From an uncultured Pseudoflavonifractor sp. (GTDB lineage: Bacteria > Bacillota > Clostridia > Oscillospirales > Oscillospiraceae), in assembly GCF_944387275.1 (NCBI RefSeq), contig NZ_CALXEG010000028.1, positions 1-40,537 of the forward strand: a stretch of DNA of 40,537 nucleotides. Direction: 5' to 3'. Shown here piece by piece: positions 30,366 to 37,961 of this stretch. Every line of letters begins with the position of its first letter. Within the stretch, counting starts at the first letter, position 1. A model generated the notes under the pieces. It was not told the origin of the DNA. It was given only the letters and a program-made list of their open reading frames with translations, and did not search any database. Position numbers and translations under genes: made by a program.

Positions 30366-33300
30366 TCAGGTATTTGCAGTGCCGGAGACAGTGCAGGTGA
30401 TGCCGGTCTGGAGGTTCTCCACATCCATGGTGTAGTTAGAGCCGTCAGACGTGGTGGCAGTGAAGGAGCGGGAGTCGCCGGTAAGGGAGATGGAGCCGTC
30501 GTCGTTGAGGACCCAGGTGCCGGAGTCGGTCTGAATGCCTGCATTCTCGGCGTTGTAGTCGAAGGCGACGGTGAAGGTGTTGTCGCCCATGAGGACCACG
30601 TTGCATACCAGCCAGCCGTCGCCGGTGCCGGTGAGGGTGAGATAGGAGCCGTCGCTGGGGGCGGAGCTGCCGCCGCCCTGGACGGAGCCGGAGACGGTGC
30701 AGATGACGCCGGTCTCCACGTTCTCCACGTCCATGGTGTAGGTGGAGCCGTCGGAGGTGGTGGCGGTAAAACTGCGGGAGTCGCCGGTAAGGGAGATGGA
30801 GCCGTCGTCGTTGAGGACCCAGGTGCCGGAGTCGGTCTGAATGCCTGCATTCTCGGCGTTGTAGTCGAAGGCGACGGTGAAGGTGTTGTCGCCCATGAGG
30901 ACCACGTTGCAGACCAGCCAGCCGTCGCCGGTGCCGGTGAGGGTCAGGTAGGCATCGGCACTGGGCGCAGAGGACTCGGTGGGCTGGATGGTCTCGGAGG
31001 CGGTGGGGGCGGGGGACTGCTGGTCGCCGTCGGCCGCGGCCACGCCGCCGGTGCGGAAGAAGGCGGCCCAGAAAATGAGGGCCAGCACCAGGGCGATGAC
31101 CACCACAATGCCGATTCTGGCGGGAACCTTCACACTGTTCTTCCACTTGCTGCGGTTGAGGAACACGAAGAGGGCGGCGGAGAGGACGGCGGTGTCCAGC
31201 ACCACCAGGAGCACCAGCCAGTAGGGGGAGGTGTCGGCGGCGGCGGACACGGCGGCGCTGTTGGCCTGGGTGTAGAGGATGTTGTGGCAGGCGGTGCGCA
31301 TGGCCTGCTGGGCGGTGTTGCCGGAGCTGTCCAGGGTGACGCCCATGAGGCAGAGCATCATGTCGCCGCCGGCCCGGATGGCCAGGTTTACGTCCATCCA
31401 GGAGGTGTTGCCCATGGCGGAGTCAGTGACCACCATGCCCTGGAAGCCCCACTCCTCCCGGAGCACGCCGGTGAGCAGGGCGGGGTTGGTCCCGGCCCAG
31501 GTGGCGCCCAGGTAGCTGTAGCTGCTCATGACCGCGGTGGCGCCGCCCTCTTTGACGGCGATCTCAAAGGCCCGGAGGTAGATTTCACGCATGGCCTGTT
31601 CGTTGGCCCACACAGAGAGGGAGAGGCGGTTGCTCTCCTGGTCGTTGAGGGCGAAGTGCTTGACGTAGCAGTACACGCCCTGGCTGGCGGCGCCCCGGAT
31701 GGTGGCGGCGGCCAGCTTGCCGGAGAGAAGGCTGTCCTCGGAGTAGTACTCAAAGTTGCGGCCGGAGAGGGGCGTGCGGTGGATGTTGGCGCCGGGGGCG
31801 TAGAGGCCCACCACGTGGTTGGCCACGGCCTCCGCGCCGAAGGTGCGTCCGAACTCCTCCACCAGGGCCTGGTTCCAGGTGGAGCCGATGACCACCTGGC
31901 TGGGGAAGGACACGCCCCGCAGGTTGCTCACCAGGCTGTTGATGCCGGCAGGGCCGTCCAGGTCGTTGGTGGCGGGCTTGCCCACGCTGGTGACCTCGGG
32001 GGTGGACCAGCCGCCGTTGGAGATCATGTTGGTCATGTCCTCCACACTCAGCTGCTCCAGGAGCTGCTCCCACATGGGGTCGTCGTAGTCCTTGCCGGAC
32101 AGGTCCTCCAGGGTGAGGCCGTGGTTGGCGAAGGTGATGGGCTGGTCGTCCGGGTCATTCTCGTACACCGGCGCGTTGGTGAAGGCCTCCACCACCTCGT
32201 CGGAGGCGGCTTTGCCGTCGGTGCGGGCGGTGGGCAGGGTGCCCTCCCAGTCGGCCCGGGAGACATACTGGGTGATCTGGCCGTTGGTCACGTCGTCAAA
32301 GCGGTTGACAGCGGCGGTCACATCGGTGGAGCGGGGGTTGCTCTCGTCATAGACAATGGTGGAGGTCACAGTGTACTCCCGCTGGTCGATGACGTCGTGG
32401 GCGTTGTTCATTAGCTTGATCTGATAGGTGCCGGACTCCAGCACATAGCAGCCGTTGGTCTGGTAGTCGTAGGAGGCCATGTCCTCGGCGGCAAAGGTGA
32501 TGGTGACCGACTGGCTGTCGCCGGGCTGGAGCAGCTCGGTCTTGTTGAAGCCGGCCAGCACCACGTGGGCCTTCTCAATGCCGCCCACGGTGTAGGGGGC
32601 GGTGTAGTAGACCTGGACCACGTCCTTGCCGGGGACGCTGCCGGTGTTGGTCACCTTCACGGTCATGGAGATGGAGCCGTCGGCGTCGGAGTAGTCCTCA
32701 ATTTCCTGGGTAAAGGTGGTGTAGCTCAGGCCGTAGCCGAAGGGGTACTGGACGGCAGCCTGGTAGGCATCCTCGTCGCACACGCCGGTCTCGTTGTCGA
32801 TCCAGCGGGTCTCGTAGAACCGGTAGCCCACATAGATGCCCTCGGCGTACTCCACATAGTTGCGCTCCAGGTTGCTGTATGTAAAGTCGCCCGCGTTCCA
32901 GTAGGCGGGGGAGGAGGAGATGTCGTAGGCGTAGGTGTCGGTCAGGCGGCCGGAGGGGTTCACCACGCCGGACAGGGCCTCGCCCACGGCGTTCATGCCT
33001 GTGCTGCCGGGGCCGCCGATCCACAGGGCGGCGTCGATGCCCTCGTCCTCCAGAAAGCCCAGCTCCATGGCGTGGGAGGAGTTGATGAGCACCACCACAG
33101 TCTCATAGCCCTGGGACTTGACCAGCTCCAGCAGGTCCTCCTCGTCCTGGGTGAGGGAGAGGTAGCTGCGGCCGTCGTCGGTGTCGCTGTACCCGGCCGC
33201 GTACATATCGGCGGGCAGGTCGCCGCCCTCGCCGCCGATGCGGGAGAGCATGACCACGGCCACGTCGGAGAAGTCCCGGGCCTGCTGGAGCACCTGGTCG

Positions 33301-33833
33301 GTGTACTGGGACACAGGCACCTCGGCGGGGGTGAAGTTGGAGCCGGTGTAACCGCCCTGCTCGGGACGGCTGACGCCGGAATTGCGGTAGAAGTCGGCCA
33401 GCTCCTCATTGACGGTGAAACCGGCATTGGTCAGGCCCTGGATCAGGTCCACGTTGGAGGACGTGTCGCTGGAGCCGCTGCCGGTGCCGCCGTAGAGGGG
33501 GGAGACGGTGGCGTAGCCGAACAGGTTGACCTTGGCGCCCTGCTCCAGGGGGAGCGCGCCGTCCTTGTTCTCCAGCAGCACCAGACCCTCGGACTCCAGC
33601 TCCTGGGCCATCAGCAGGCTGGCCTCCTTGGCCTGGTCGGGGGTGAGCTGCTCGGCGGTGACGCTGCCGCCGGTGAGGCGGCTGTTCAGGTTGGCCGCCA
33701 TAAAGGCGTTGATGGCGGGATACAGCCGGATACATACCACGTTGACGATCAGCGCGACGACCAGCAGCACGCTGACCAGGATGACGGGCAGCTTTCCCGC
33801 CGGACGGGGTGATGCCGTGTTCTTTTCTCTCAT
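30366..33833 (-). CDS. Membrane-anchored glycoside hydrolase family 3 with permuted domain order
   Basis: A 1155-residue protein. An N-terminal membrane helix (about 15-37) is followed by the GH3 C-terminal domain (GLVLLENKDGALPLEQG), a fibronectin-III-like domain (YPFGYGLSYTTF, VTNTGSVPG), and only then the GH3 catalytic barrel with KHFALNDQES and the nucleophile Asp in VVTDSAMGN. This reversed order is known from some rumen GH3 enzymes. Two further membrane helices (about 871-893 and 906-926) come next, then two almost identical 102-residue domains outside the cell. ATG 33833 has AGGAG 7 bases upstream; ATG 33839 is an alternative. The enzyme likely cuts beta-glucans or glycosides outside the membrane. 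It is divergent from a TetR gene. Confidence 0.92.
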   Translation of the reverse strand: MREKNTASPRPAGKLPVILVSVLLVVALIVNVVCIRLYPAINAFMAANLNSRLTGGSVTAEQLTPDQAKEASLLMAQELESEGLVLLENKDGALPLEQGAKVNLFGYATVSPLYGGTGSGSSDTSSNVDLIQGLTNAGFTVNEELADFYRNSGVSRPEQGGYTGSNFTPAEVPVSQYTDQVLQQARDFSDVAVVMLSRIGGEGGDLPADMYAAGYSDTDDGRSYLSLTQDEEDLLELVKSQGYETVVVLINSSHAMELGFLEDEGIDAALWIGGPGSTGMNAVGEALSGVVNPSGRLTDTYAYDISSSPAYWNAGDFTYSNLERNYVEYAEGIYVGYRFYETRWIDNETGVCDEDAYQAAVQYPFGYGLSYTTFTQEIEDYSDADGSISMTVKVTNTGSVPGKDVVQVYYTAPYTVGGIEKAHVVLAGFNKTELLQPGDSQSVTITFAAEDMASYDYQTNGCYVLESGTYQIKLMNNAHDVIDQREYTVTSTIVYDESNPRSTDVTAAVNRFDDVTNGQITQYVSRADWEGTLPTARTDGKAASDEVVEAFTNAPVYENDPDDQPITFANHGLTLEDLSGKDYDDPMWEQLLEQLSVEDMTNMISNGGWSTPEVTSVGKPATNDLDGPAGINSLVSNLRGVSFPSQVVIGSTWNQALVEEFGRTFGAEAVANHVVGLYAPGANIHRTPLSGRNFEYYSEDSLLSGKLAAATIRGAASQGVYCYVKHFALNDQESNRLSLSVWANEQAMREIYLRAFEIAVKEGGATAVMSSYSYLGATWAGTNPALLTGVLREEWGFQGMVVTDSAMGNTSWMDVNLAIRAGGDMMLCLMGVTLDSSGNTAQQAMRTACHNILYTQANSAAVSAAADTSPYWLVLLVVLDTAVLSAALFVFLNRSKWKNSVKVPARIGIVVVIALVLALIFWAAFFRTGGVAAADGDQQSPAPTASETIQPTESSAPSADAYLTLTGTGDGWLVCNVVLMGDNTFTVAFDYNAENAGIQTDSGTWVLNDDGSISLTGDSRSFTATTSDGSTYTMDVENVETGVICTVSGSVQGGGSSAPSDGSYLTLTGTGDGWLVCNVVLMGDNTFTVAFDYNAENAGIQTDSGTWVLNDDGSISLTGDSRSFTATTSDGSNYTMDVENLQTGITCTVSGTANT
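30469..30638 (-). repeat. Tandem intragenic repeat, copy B (306-bp period)
   Basis: Aligns with 30775-30944 at an offset of exactly 306 bp. Of these 170 bases one differs (30606). It codes the core of the last extracellular domain of the permuted GH3. Confidence 0.93.
30775..30944 (-). repeat. Tandem intragenic repeat, copy A (306-bp period)
   Basis: Upstream (N-terminal) copy of the same 102-codon module. The shared protein core begins YLTLTGTGDGWLV in both copies. Confidence 0.93.
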
Positions 33834-33915
33834 GTCCATACTCCTCTTCCTTTCGTTTTGCTCGTACACGGATGAAAATAGCAAAAATCTATTGCTTTTC
33901 CATTGCTCATGATGT

Positions 33916-33944
33916 ATTGTATTCAACACAGTGTTGTTTTTCAA
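33916..33944 (-). promoter_or_regulatory. Promoter of the permuted GH3 gene with TetR-like operator in its spacer
   Basis: On the minus strand, -35 TTGAAA (33944-33939), a 17-bp spacer and -10 TACAAT (33921-33916). The spacer contains the perfect palindrome CAACAC-A-GTGTTG (33924-33936). A related GTGT-TCAAG-ACAC (33968-33980) and a half-site GTGTTG (33992-33997) lie toward tetR. Confidence 0.82.
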
Positions 33945-34045
33945 TCATTAGATTTTTTAAAAACGCCGTGTTCAAGACACAAGTTGAAAAAGTGTTGGAA
34001 TTAAATCATAAACGGTGAAAAAAGACGGGAAACAGGAGGAGCACC

Positions 34046-34645
34046 ATGGAGAAAGAGGAGCGGAAGGAGAACCAGCGGACCCGTCTGACCAAGCGTCTGC
34101 TGCGGGAGAGTCTGCTGGGGCTGCTGGAGGAGAAGCCGGTGGAGCGGATCACGGTAAAGGAGCTGTGCGAGCGGGCGGAGCTCAACCGCTCCACCTTTTA
34201 CGCCTATTATCAGGATGTGGTCCAGCTGTACTATGAGATGGGCAACGAGCTGGTGGACGCCCTGCTGGACTATGTCCGGGACATGGGGGCGGACAGGGTA
34301 CAGACGGAGCCCATGCTGGCCTATATCAAGGAGCGGCGGGAGATGTTCGCCTTGCTGATCTACAACGGCCAGTTTATGGATATGAACGCTCCGCTTCAGC
34401 GTCGGGTATTTGAGGAGACCATCCGGTACATTTGGCCTGCGGGAGCGGAAATGTCTGTGGCGGGGCCGGAGTGGAAGTACATCCTCCAGTACATGTTCAT
34501 GGGCGGCAGCGGCCTGATCCACCGGTGGGTGCGGGACGGCTGTGATATGGAGCCGGCGGAGCTGGCGGCGCTGCTGGGCGGCCTGACGGAGACTTTGCTG
34601 CGGGCGGCGCTTGGACTGGCCCGTCAGAAAGGCAAAAAAGCATGA
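34046..34645 (+). CDS. TetR/AcrR-family regulator
   Basis: A 199-residue TetR-type regulator. The helix-turn-helix is RITVKELCERAELNRSTFYAYY (cited at about residues 34-55), close to the DhaS-like subgroup. The C-terminal helical domain (about 70-195) should bind an effector or partner. ATG 34046 follows AGGAGG closely. It is divergent from the membrane GH3, whose promoter spacer holds a matching palindrome, so repression of that gene is the likely job (inference). A possible own -35 TTGAAA lies at 33984-33989. Confidence 0.92.
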   Translation: MEKEERKENQRTRLTKRLLRESLLGLLEEKPVERITVKELCERAELNRSTFYAYYQDVVQLYYEMGNELVDALLDYVRDMGADRVQTEPMLAYIKERREMFALLIYNGQFMDMNAPLQRRVFEETIRYIWPAGAEMSVAGPEWKYILQYMFMGGSGLIHRWVRDGCDMEPAELAALLGGLTETLLRAALGLARQKGKKA

Positions 34646-34670
34646 CAATTTGGCGAGGGTGTGGTATACT
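34642..34670 (+). promoter_or_regulatory. hinT promoter
   Basis: ATGACA (34642-34647), 17 bp and TATACT (34665-34670), with a TG giving an extended -10. The -35 overlaps the tetR stop codon. Confidence 0.75.
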
Positions 34671-34702
34671 GAAGAAAATGTTTCCCGGAAGGAGGCTGTT
34701 CC

Positions 34703-35041
34703 ATGAGCGACTGTCTGTTCTGTAAGATTGCGGCGGGCGAGATTCCGTCCAAGAAGGTCTACGAGGACGACCAGGTCTATGCCTTTTACGACATCGATCC
34801 CCAGGCGCCCACCCATTTTCTCGTGATTCCCAAGGAGCACATCGGCTCCTGCGGCGAGATCAACGCCGAGAACTCCGGCGTGGTGGCCCACGCCTTTGAG
34901 GTCATCTCCAAGGTGACCAAGGACCTGGGCATCACCGATTTCCGCGTGGTGTCCAACTGCGGCGAGCAGGCCGGCCAGAGCGTGCACCATCTGCACTTCC
35001 ACGTGCTGGCGGGCCGGGATATGACCTGGCCTCCGGGCTAA
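34703..35041 (+). CDS. hinT: HIT-family purine nucleoside phosphoramidase (HinT)
   Basis: A 112-residue histidine-triad protein. The catalytic triad motif [10 protein letters not shown] (His-x-His-x-His) is at residues 94-103, and the N-terminal CLFCKIAAGEIPS is typical. HinT hydrolyses AMP-linked phosphoramidates and adenylates. The last 25 codons are duplicated 199 bases downstream with only synonymous differences. Confidence 0.97.
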   Translation: MSDCLFCKIAAGEIPSKKVYEDDQVYAFYDIDPQAPTHFLVIPKEHIGSCGEINAENSGVVAHAFEVISKVTKDLGITDFRVVSNCGEQAGQSVHHLHFHVLAGRDMTWPPG

Positions 35042-35162
35042 GGGCCTGCGAGCCGCGCCAAGCGTTTTGGGCCGCAGGACCAAAACCTTGATGCCGGGCG
35101 GATTCACTCCGCCCGAGCAGATAAAATAAACGGGGCACCCCAGGCGGTTTCCGCCTGGGGAA
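35042..35162. other. Spacer between two copies of the hinT 3' end, with hairpins
   Basis: About 121 bases without a gene. It contains GGGCGG-ATTCACT-CCGCCC and a perfect 10-bp stem CCCCAGGCGG-TTT-CCGCCTGGGG (35138-35160). The hairpins resemble small non-coding mobile or repeat units; identity unknown. Confidence 0.6.
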
Positions 35163-35240
35163 GAGCAGGCCGGCCAGAGCGTGCACCATCTGCATTTCCA
35201 TGTGCTGGCCGGTCGGGATATGACCTGGCCTCCGGGCTGA
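35163..35240 (+). pseudogene. Displaced second copy of the hinT 3' end (25 codons plus stop)
   Basis: 35163-35237 aligns with 34964-35038 at 71 of 75 bases, in the same frame of meaning. All four differences are synonymous third-position changes (two His, one Ala, one Gly); the stop is TGA instead of TAA. It has no start or ribosome site of its own, so it is a remnant. Confidence 0.85.
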
Positions 35241-35260
35241 TAGCAGCATCTAGGGTTGGC

Positions 35261-35310
35261 CCCTCATCCGTCTGGCCTGCGGCCAGCCACCTTCCCCCTC
35301 GGGGGAAGGC
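35261..35310. repeat. Candidate interspersed REP-like repeat with two hairpins
   Basis: Begins CCCTCATCCGTCTGGCC and contains CTGGCC-TGC-GGCCAG (35272-35286) and CCTTCCCCC-TC-GGGGGAAGG (35290-35309). From memory, units of this layout are scattered in many gut Clostridia genomes; only one copy is in this window. Confidence 0.55.
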
Positions 35311-35339
35311 AAAAAAGGCGGTCTTTGACCGCCTTTTTT
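35311..35339. terminator. Bidirectional terminator upstream of the XRE gene
   Basis: AAAAAAGGCGGTC (35311-35323) pairs perfectly with 35327-35339, with a six-A lead and six-T tail. Confidence 0.92.
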
Positions 35340-35383
35340 CATTGAAATAAATTGAAGCCGTATGGGTGAAACTAGCGCGGAAG

Positions 35384-35405
35384 AATGTTGCCGTTTGGTA
35401 GCATT
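35384..35405 (+). promoter_or_regulatory. Imperfect inverted repeat before the XRE gene (possible operator)
   Basis: AATGTTGCC-GTTT-GGTAGCATT, 7 of 9 positions paired. It lies just before the ribosome binding site (GAGGTGA) of the XRE regulator gene and could be its self-regulatory site. Confidence 0.4.
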
Positions 35406-35421
35406 TTTCTGAGGTGATCCC

Positions 35422-35637
35422 ATGCACTTTCAGAGAATTGAGGACCTGCGGGTTGACCACGACAAGAGCCAGATTGAGATAGCGGCTTATCTCAACCTGA
35501 ACCGGAACGTCTACTGGCGGTATGAAAAAGGAATTCGGGAAATTCCTGCCTGGGCTGTGATTAAACTTGCAGACCTGTATCAGACCACCACCGACTATAT
35601 TCTGGGACGCACAGACGACCCCTCTCCCCGTGCGTAA
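35422..35637 (+). CDS. Small XRE-family helix-turn-helix regulator
   Basis: A 71-residue Cro/CI-type DNA-binding protein that is nearly all helix-turn-helix (KSQIEIAAYLNLNRNVYWRYEKG at about residues 15-37; then I-P-A-W-A-V-I-K-L-A-D-L-Y). ATG 35422 follows GAGGTGA. Its stop overlaps the start of comEC by 8 bases, so translation of comEC may depend on it. It could regulate itself and comEC; its target is unknown. Confidence 0.88.
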   Translation: MHFQRIEDLRVDHDKSQIEIAAYLNLNRNVYWRYEKGIREIPAWAVIKLADLYQTTTDYILGRTDDPSPRA

Positions 35638-37936
35638 GCTGGCCTCCTTTGCGCTGCCCTTTGGGGCGGGCGTATACCTGTCGGTGTACCTGCTTCCCTG
35701 GCCGGTCCGGCTGGCCGGGGCGGTGGTGTGCGCCCTGATTTGGGCGGTATGCCTGCTCCGCTGGCGCAGACAGCGGGAGGACAGGCGGCTGCGTCTGGTG
35801 CTGTGTGCCGCGGGTCTGGCCCTGGGCCTGTTGTGGAGCTGGGGCTATGACATGCGCACGGTGTACCTGGCGGAACAGCTGGCGGGGACGGAGGGGACCG
35901 TCACCGCCCAGGCGGCGGACTGGCCCGAAGCAGGGACGTCCAGCGTCTCAGTGGAGGTGCGGTTACTGGACCCGGACGGGCCGGATCTGGGGGTGATCCT
36001 CTATTTTTACCCCGGAGACGAGGCCGTCCCGGACATAAAGCCCGGCGACACCCTGACCTGTACCGCCCGGCTGAGGCTGGCGGACGCCATCGGCGGGGAG
36101 AAGAGCGGCTACTACTATTCCAAGGGGATTTTTCTCACCGCCAACGCCGGAGAGCTCCCGGCCGTCACACCGGCGGAGTCCGTGCCCCTGCAATACTGGC
36201 CCGCATTGTGGCGCAGGGCCATGGGGGAGCACATTGCCGAACTGTTTTCCGACGAGACCGGCGGTCTCGCCCTGGCCCTGACCACCGGGGACAAGTCCGG
36301 TCTCACCGGCGGGTTCTATACCGCCCTCAAGCGCTGCGGCCTGGCCCATGTGGTGGCTGTGTCCGGCATGCACATGAGCATGGTGGTGATGCTGCCCGCC
36401 ATGCTGGTGCGCAGGCGGCGGAGAAAGATGATGGCCATGGTGTCCATCCCGCTGGTGCTGGCCTTTATGGCCCTCACCGGCTTCGCGCCCTCGGTGGTGC
36501 GGGCCGGTGTGATGCAGATTCTCCTGCTGCTGGGCCCAGCCCTGAGCCGGGAGGGGGACACGGTGACCTCCCTGTCCTTCGCCCTCCTGCTGCTCCTGCT
36601 CCAGAACCCCAACGCCGCCATGGATGTGGGCCTTCAGCTCTCCTTCCTGTCGGTGGCGGGCATTCTCACCATTACAGGGCGGCTTAACGAGAAGTTTTTC
36701 CACCGCTTCCCCCTGAAAAAGGGGAAAACACGCCCCCGGCGGCTGTACAACAGCGCCGTCCGCTTCCTGGTGGGCTGCGTCACCATGAGCATCGGGGCCA
36801 TCGCCTTCACTACGCCCCTCACGGTTTATTATTTCGGCACTGTCTCCCTGGCCTCGCCCCTGGCCAACCTGTTAACGCTGTGGGCCGTGACGGTGCTCTT
36901 TCTCCTATGCCTGCCCGCCGCCGCCCTGGGCGGGGTGCTGCCTCTTTCGGGTACGGTGCTGGCCGCTCTGGCGGAGCCGGTGAGCTGGGTTTTCCACCGT
37001 ATCGTGTACGGCCTGAGCGGCCTGCCCTTTGCTTCGGTCAGCCTGGAGGCGGGCCGGTATCTCCTGTTCTGGCTCCTCTTCGTCTACGGGGTCATCGGGG
37101 CCTGTATCCTGTTCCGCAGGGAGAAGCCCCGGCCCCTTGCCCCGGTGTGCTGCTGCGCCGTGACCCTGGCGGTGGCCCTCATGTTCAATATGATCTCCCT
37201 GCGGGGCAGCGGCCTGACCGTCACCGTGCTGGACGTGGGCCAGGGGCAGAGCATACTGCTGACCAGCCAGGGGAACACGGCCCTGGTGGACTGCGGCGGC
37301 AGCGGCGCCGACGACCCGGGGGACATTGCCGCCGACTACGTGCAGACCATGGGCAAGAGCACTCTGGACCTGCTGGTGCTGACCCACTTCCACGATGACC
37401 ACGCCTGCGGCGTGCCCGAGCTGATGGAGCGGCTGACAGTGTCCGCCCTGGCGGTGCCGGACGTGGAGCCGGACAACCCCCTCCGGGCGGAGATCCTGGC
37501 CCTGGCGGAGGAGAGGGGGACCGAGGTCGTCTTCATCGAGGAGGACGCAACGGTGGAGCTGGGCGGCGCGTCCCTCACCCTCTACGCGCCCCTGGGCACC
37601 GGCGGCGGCAACGAGGAGGGGCTCTCCGTGCTGGCCACTCTGGGGGACTTTGACGCCCTCATCACCGGAGACATGAACGCCGCCGTGGAGCGGCGGCTCA
37701 TCAAATACGGGAATCTGCCCGACATCGAGCTGCTGGTGGCGGGACACCACGGCTCCAAGTCCTCCACCTCGGAGGAGCTGCTGGCGGCGGTGATGCCGGA
37801 GTACGCCGTCATCTCCGTGGGCTACAATTCCTACGGACACCCTGCCGACTCCACCCTGGACCGGCTGGAGCAGGCGGGCTGCGCCGTCTGGCGCACCGAC
37901 CTCCAGGGTACCATTACCGTCCGGGCGGCGGACTGA
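35630..37936 (+). CDS. comEC: ComEC/Rec2 DNA-uptake channel
   Basis: A 768-residue membrane protein for passage of single-stranded DNA during transformation. It has an N-terminal DUF4131-like domain, a central Competence domain with many helices (VSGMHMSMVVML; then FAPSVVRAGVMQ) and a C-terminal metallo-beta-lactamase-like domain with HFHDDHACG and AGHHGSKSSTS. The start GTG 35630 is tentative: it overlaps the XRE stop and has no strong ribosome site, so coupling to the XRE gene is likely. The full domain set argues that it is intact. holA follows, as in many Firmicutes. Confidence 0.93.
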   Translation: MRKLASFALPFGAGVYLSVYLLPWPVRLAGAVVCALIWAVCLLRWRRQREDRRLRLVLCAAGLALGLLWSWGYDMRTVYLAEQLAGTEGTVTAQAADWPEAGTSSVSVEVRLLDPDGPDLGVILYFYPGDEAVPDIKPGDTLTCTARLRLADAIGGEKSGYYYSKGIFLTANAGELPAVTPAESVPLQYWPALWRRAMGEHIAELFSDETGGLALALTTGDKSGLTGGFYTALKRCGLAHVVAVSGMHMSMVVMLPAMLVRRRRRKMMAMVSIPLVLAFMALTGFAPSVVRAGVMQILLLLGPALSREGDTVTSLSFALLLLLLQNPNAAMDVGLQLSFLSVAGILTITGRLNEKFFHRFPLKKGKTRPRRLYNSAVRFLVGCVTMSIGAIAFTTPLTVYYFGTVSLASPLANLLTLWAVTVLFLLCLPAAALGGVLPLSGTVLAALAEPVSWVFHRIVYGLSGLPFASVSLEAGRYLLFWLLFVYGVIGACILFRREKPRPLAPVCCCAVTLAVALMFNMISLRGSGLTVTVLDVGQGQSILLTSQGNTALVDCGGSGADDPGDIAADYVQTMGKSTLDLLVLTHFHDDHACGVPELMERLTVSALAVPDVEPDNPLRAEILALAEERGTEVVFIEEDATVELGGASLTLYAPLGTGGGNEEGLSVLATLGDFDALITGDMNAAVERRLIKYGNLPDIELLVAGHHGSKSSTSEELLAAVMPEYAVISVGYNSYGHPADSTLDRLEQAGCAVWRTDLQGTITVRAAD

Positions 37937-37961
37937 ATCCACCCACAAGGGGGAATGACCC

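Noticed and set aside
30469-30944. CRISPR-like or non-coding repeat array
   Set aside because: Only two copies, 306 bp apart, in frame inside a coding region; it is a protein domain duplication.
30270-32414. A 714-codon open frame antisense to the permuted GH3
   Set aside because: Its apparent internal repeats are only the mirror of the GH3 tandem modules.
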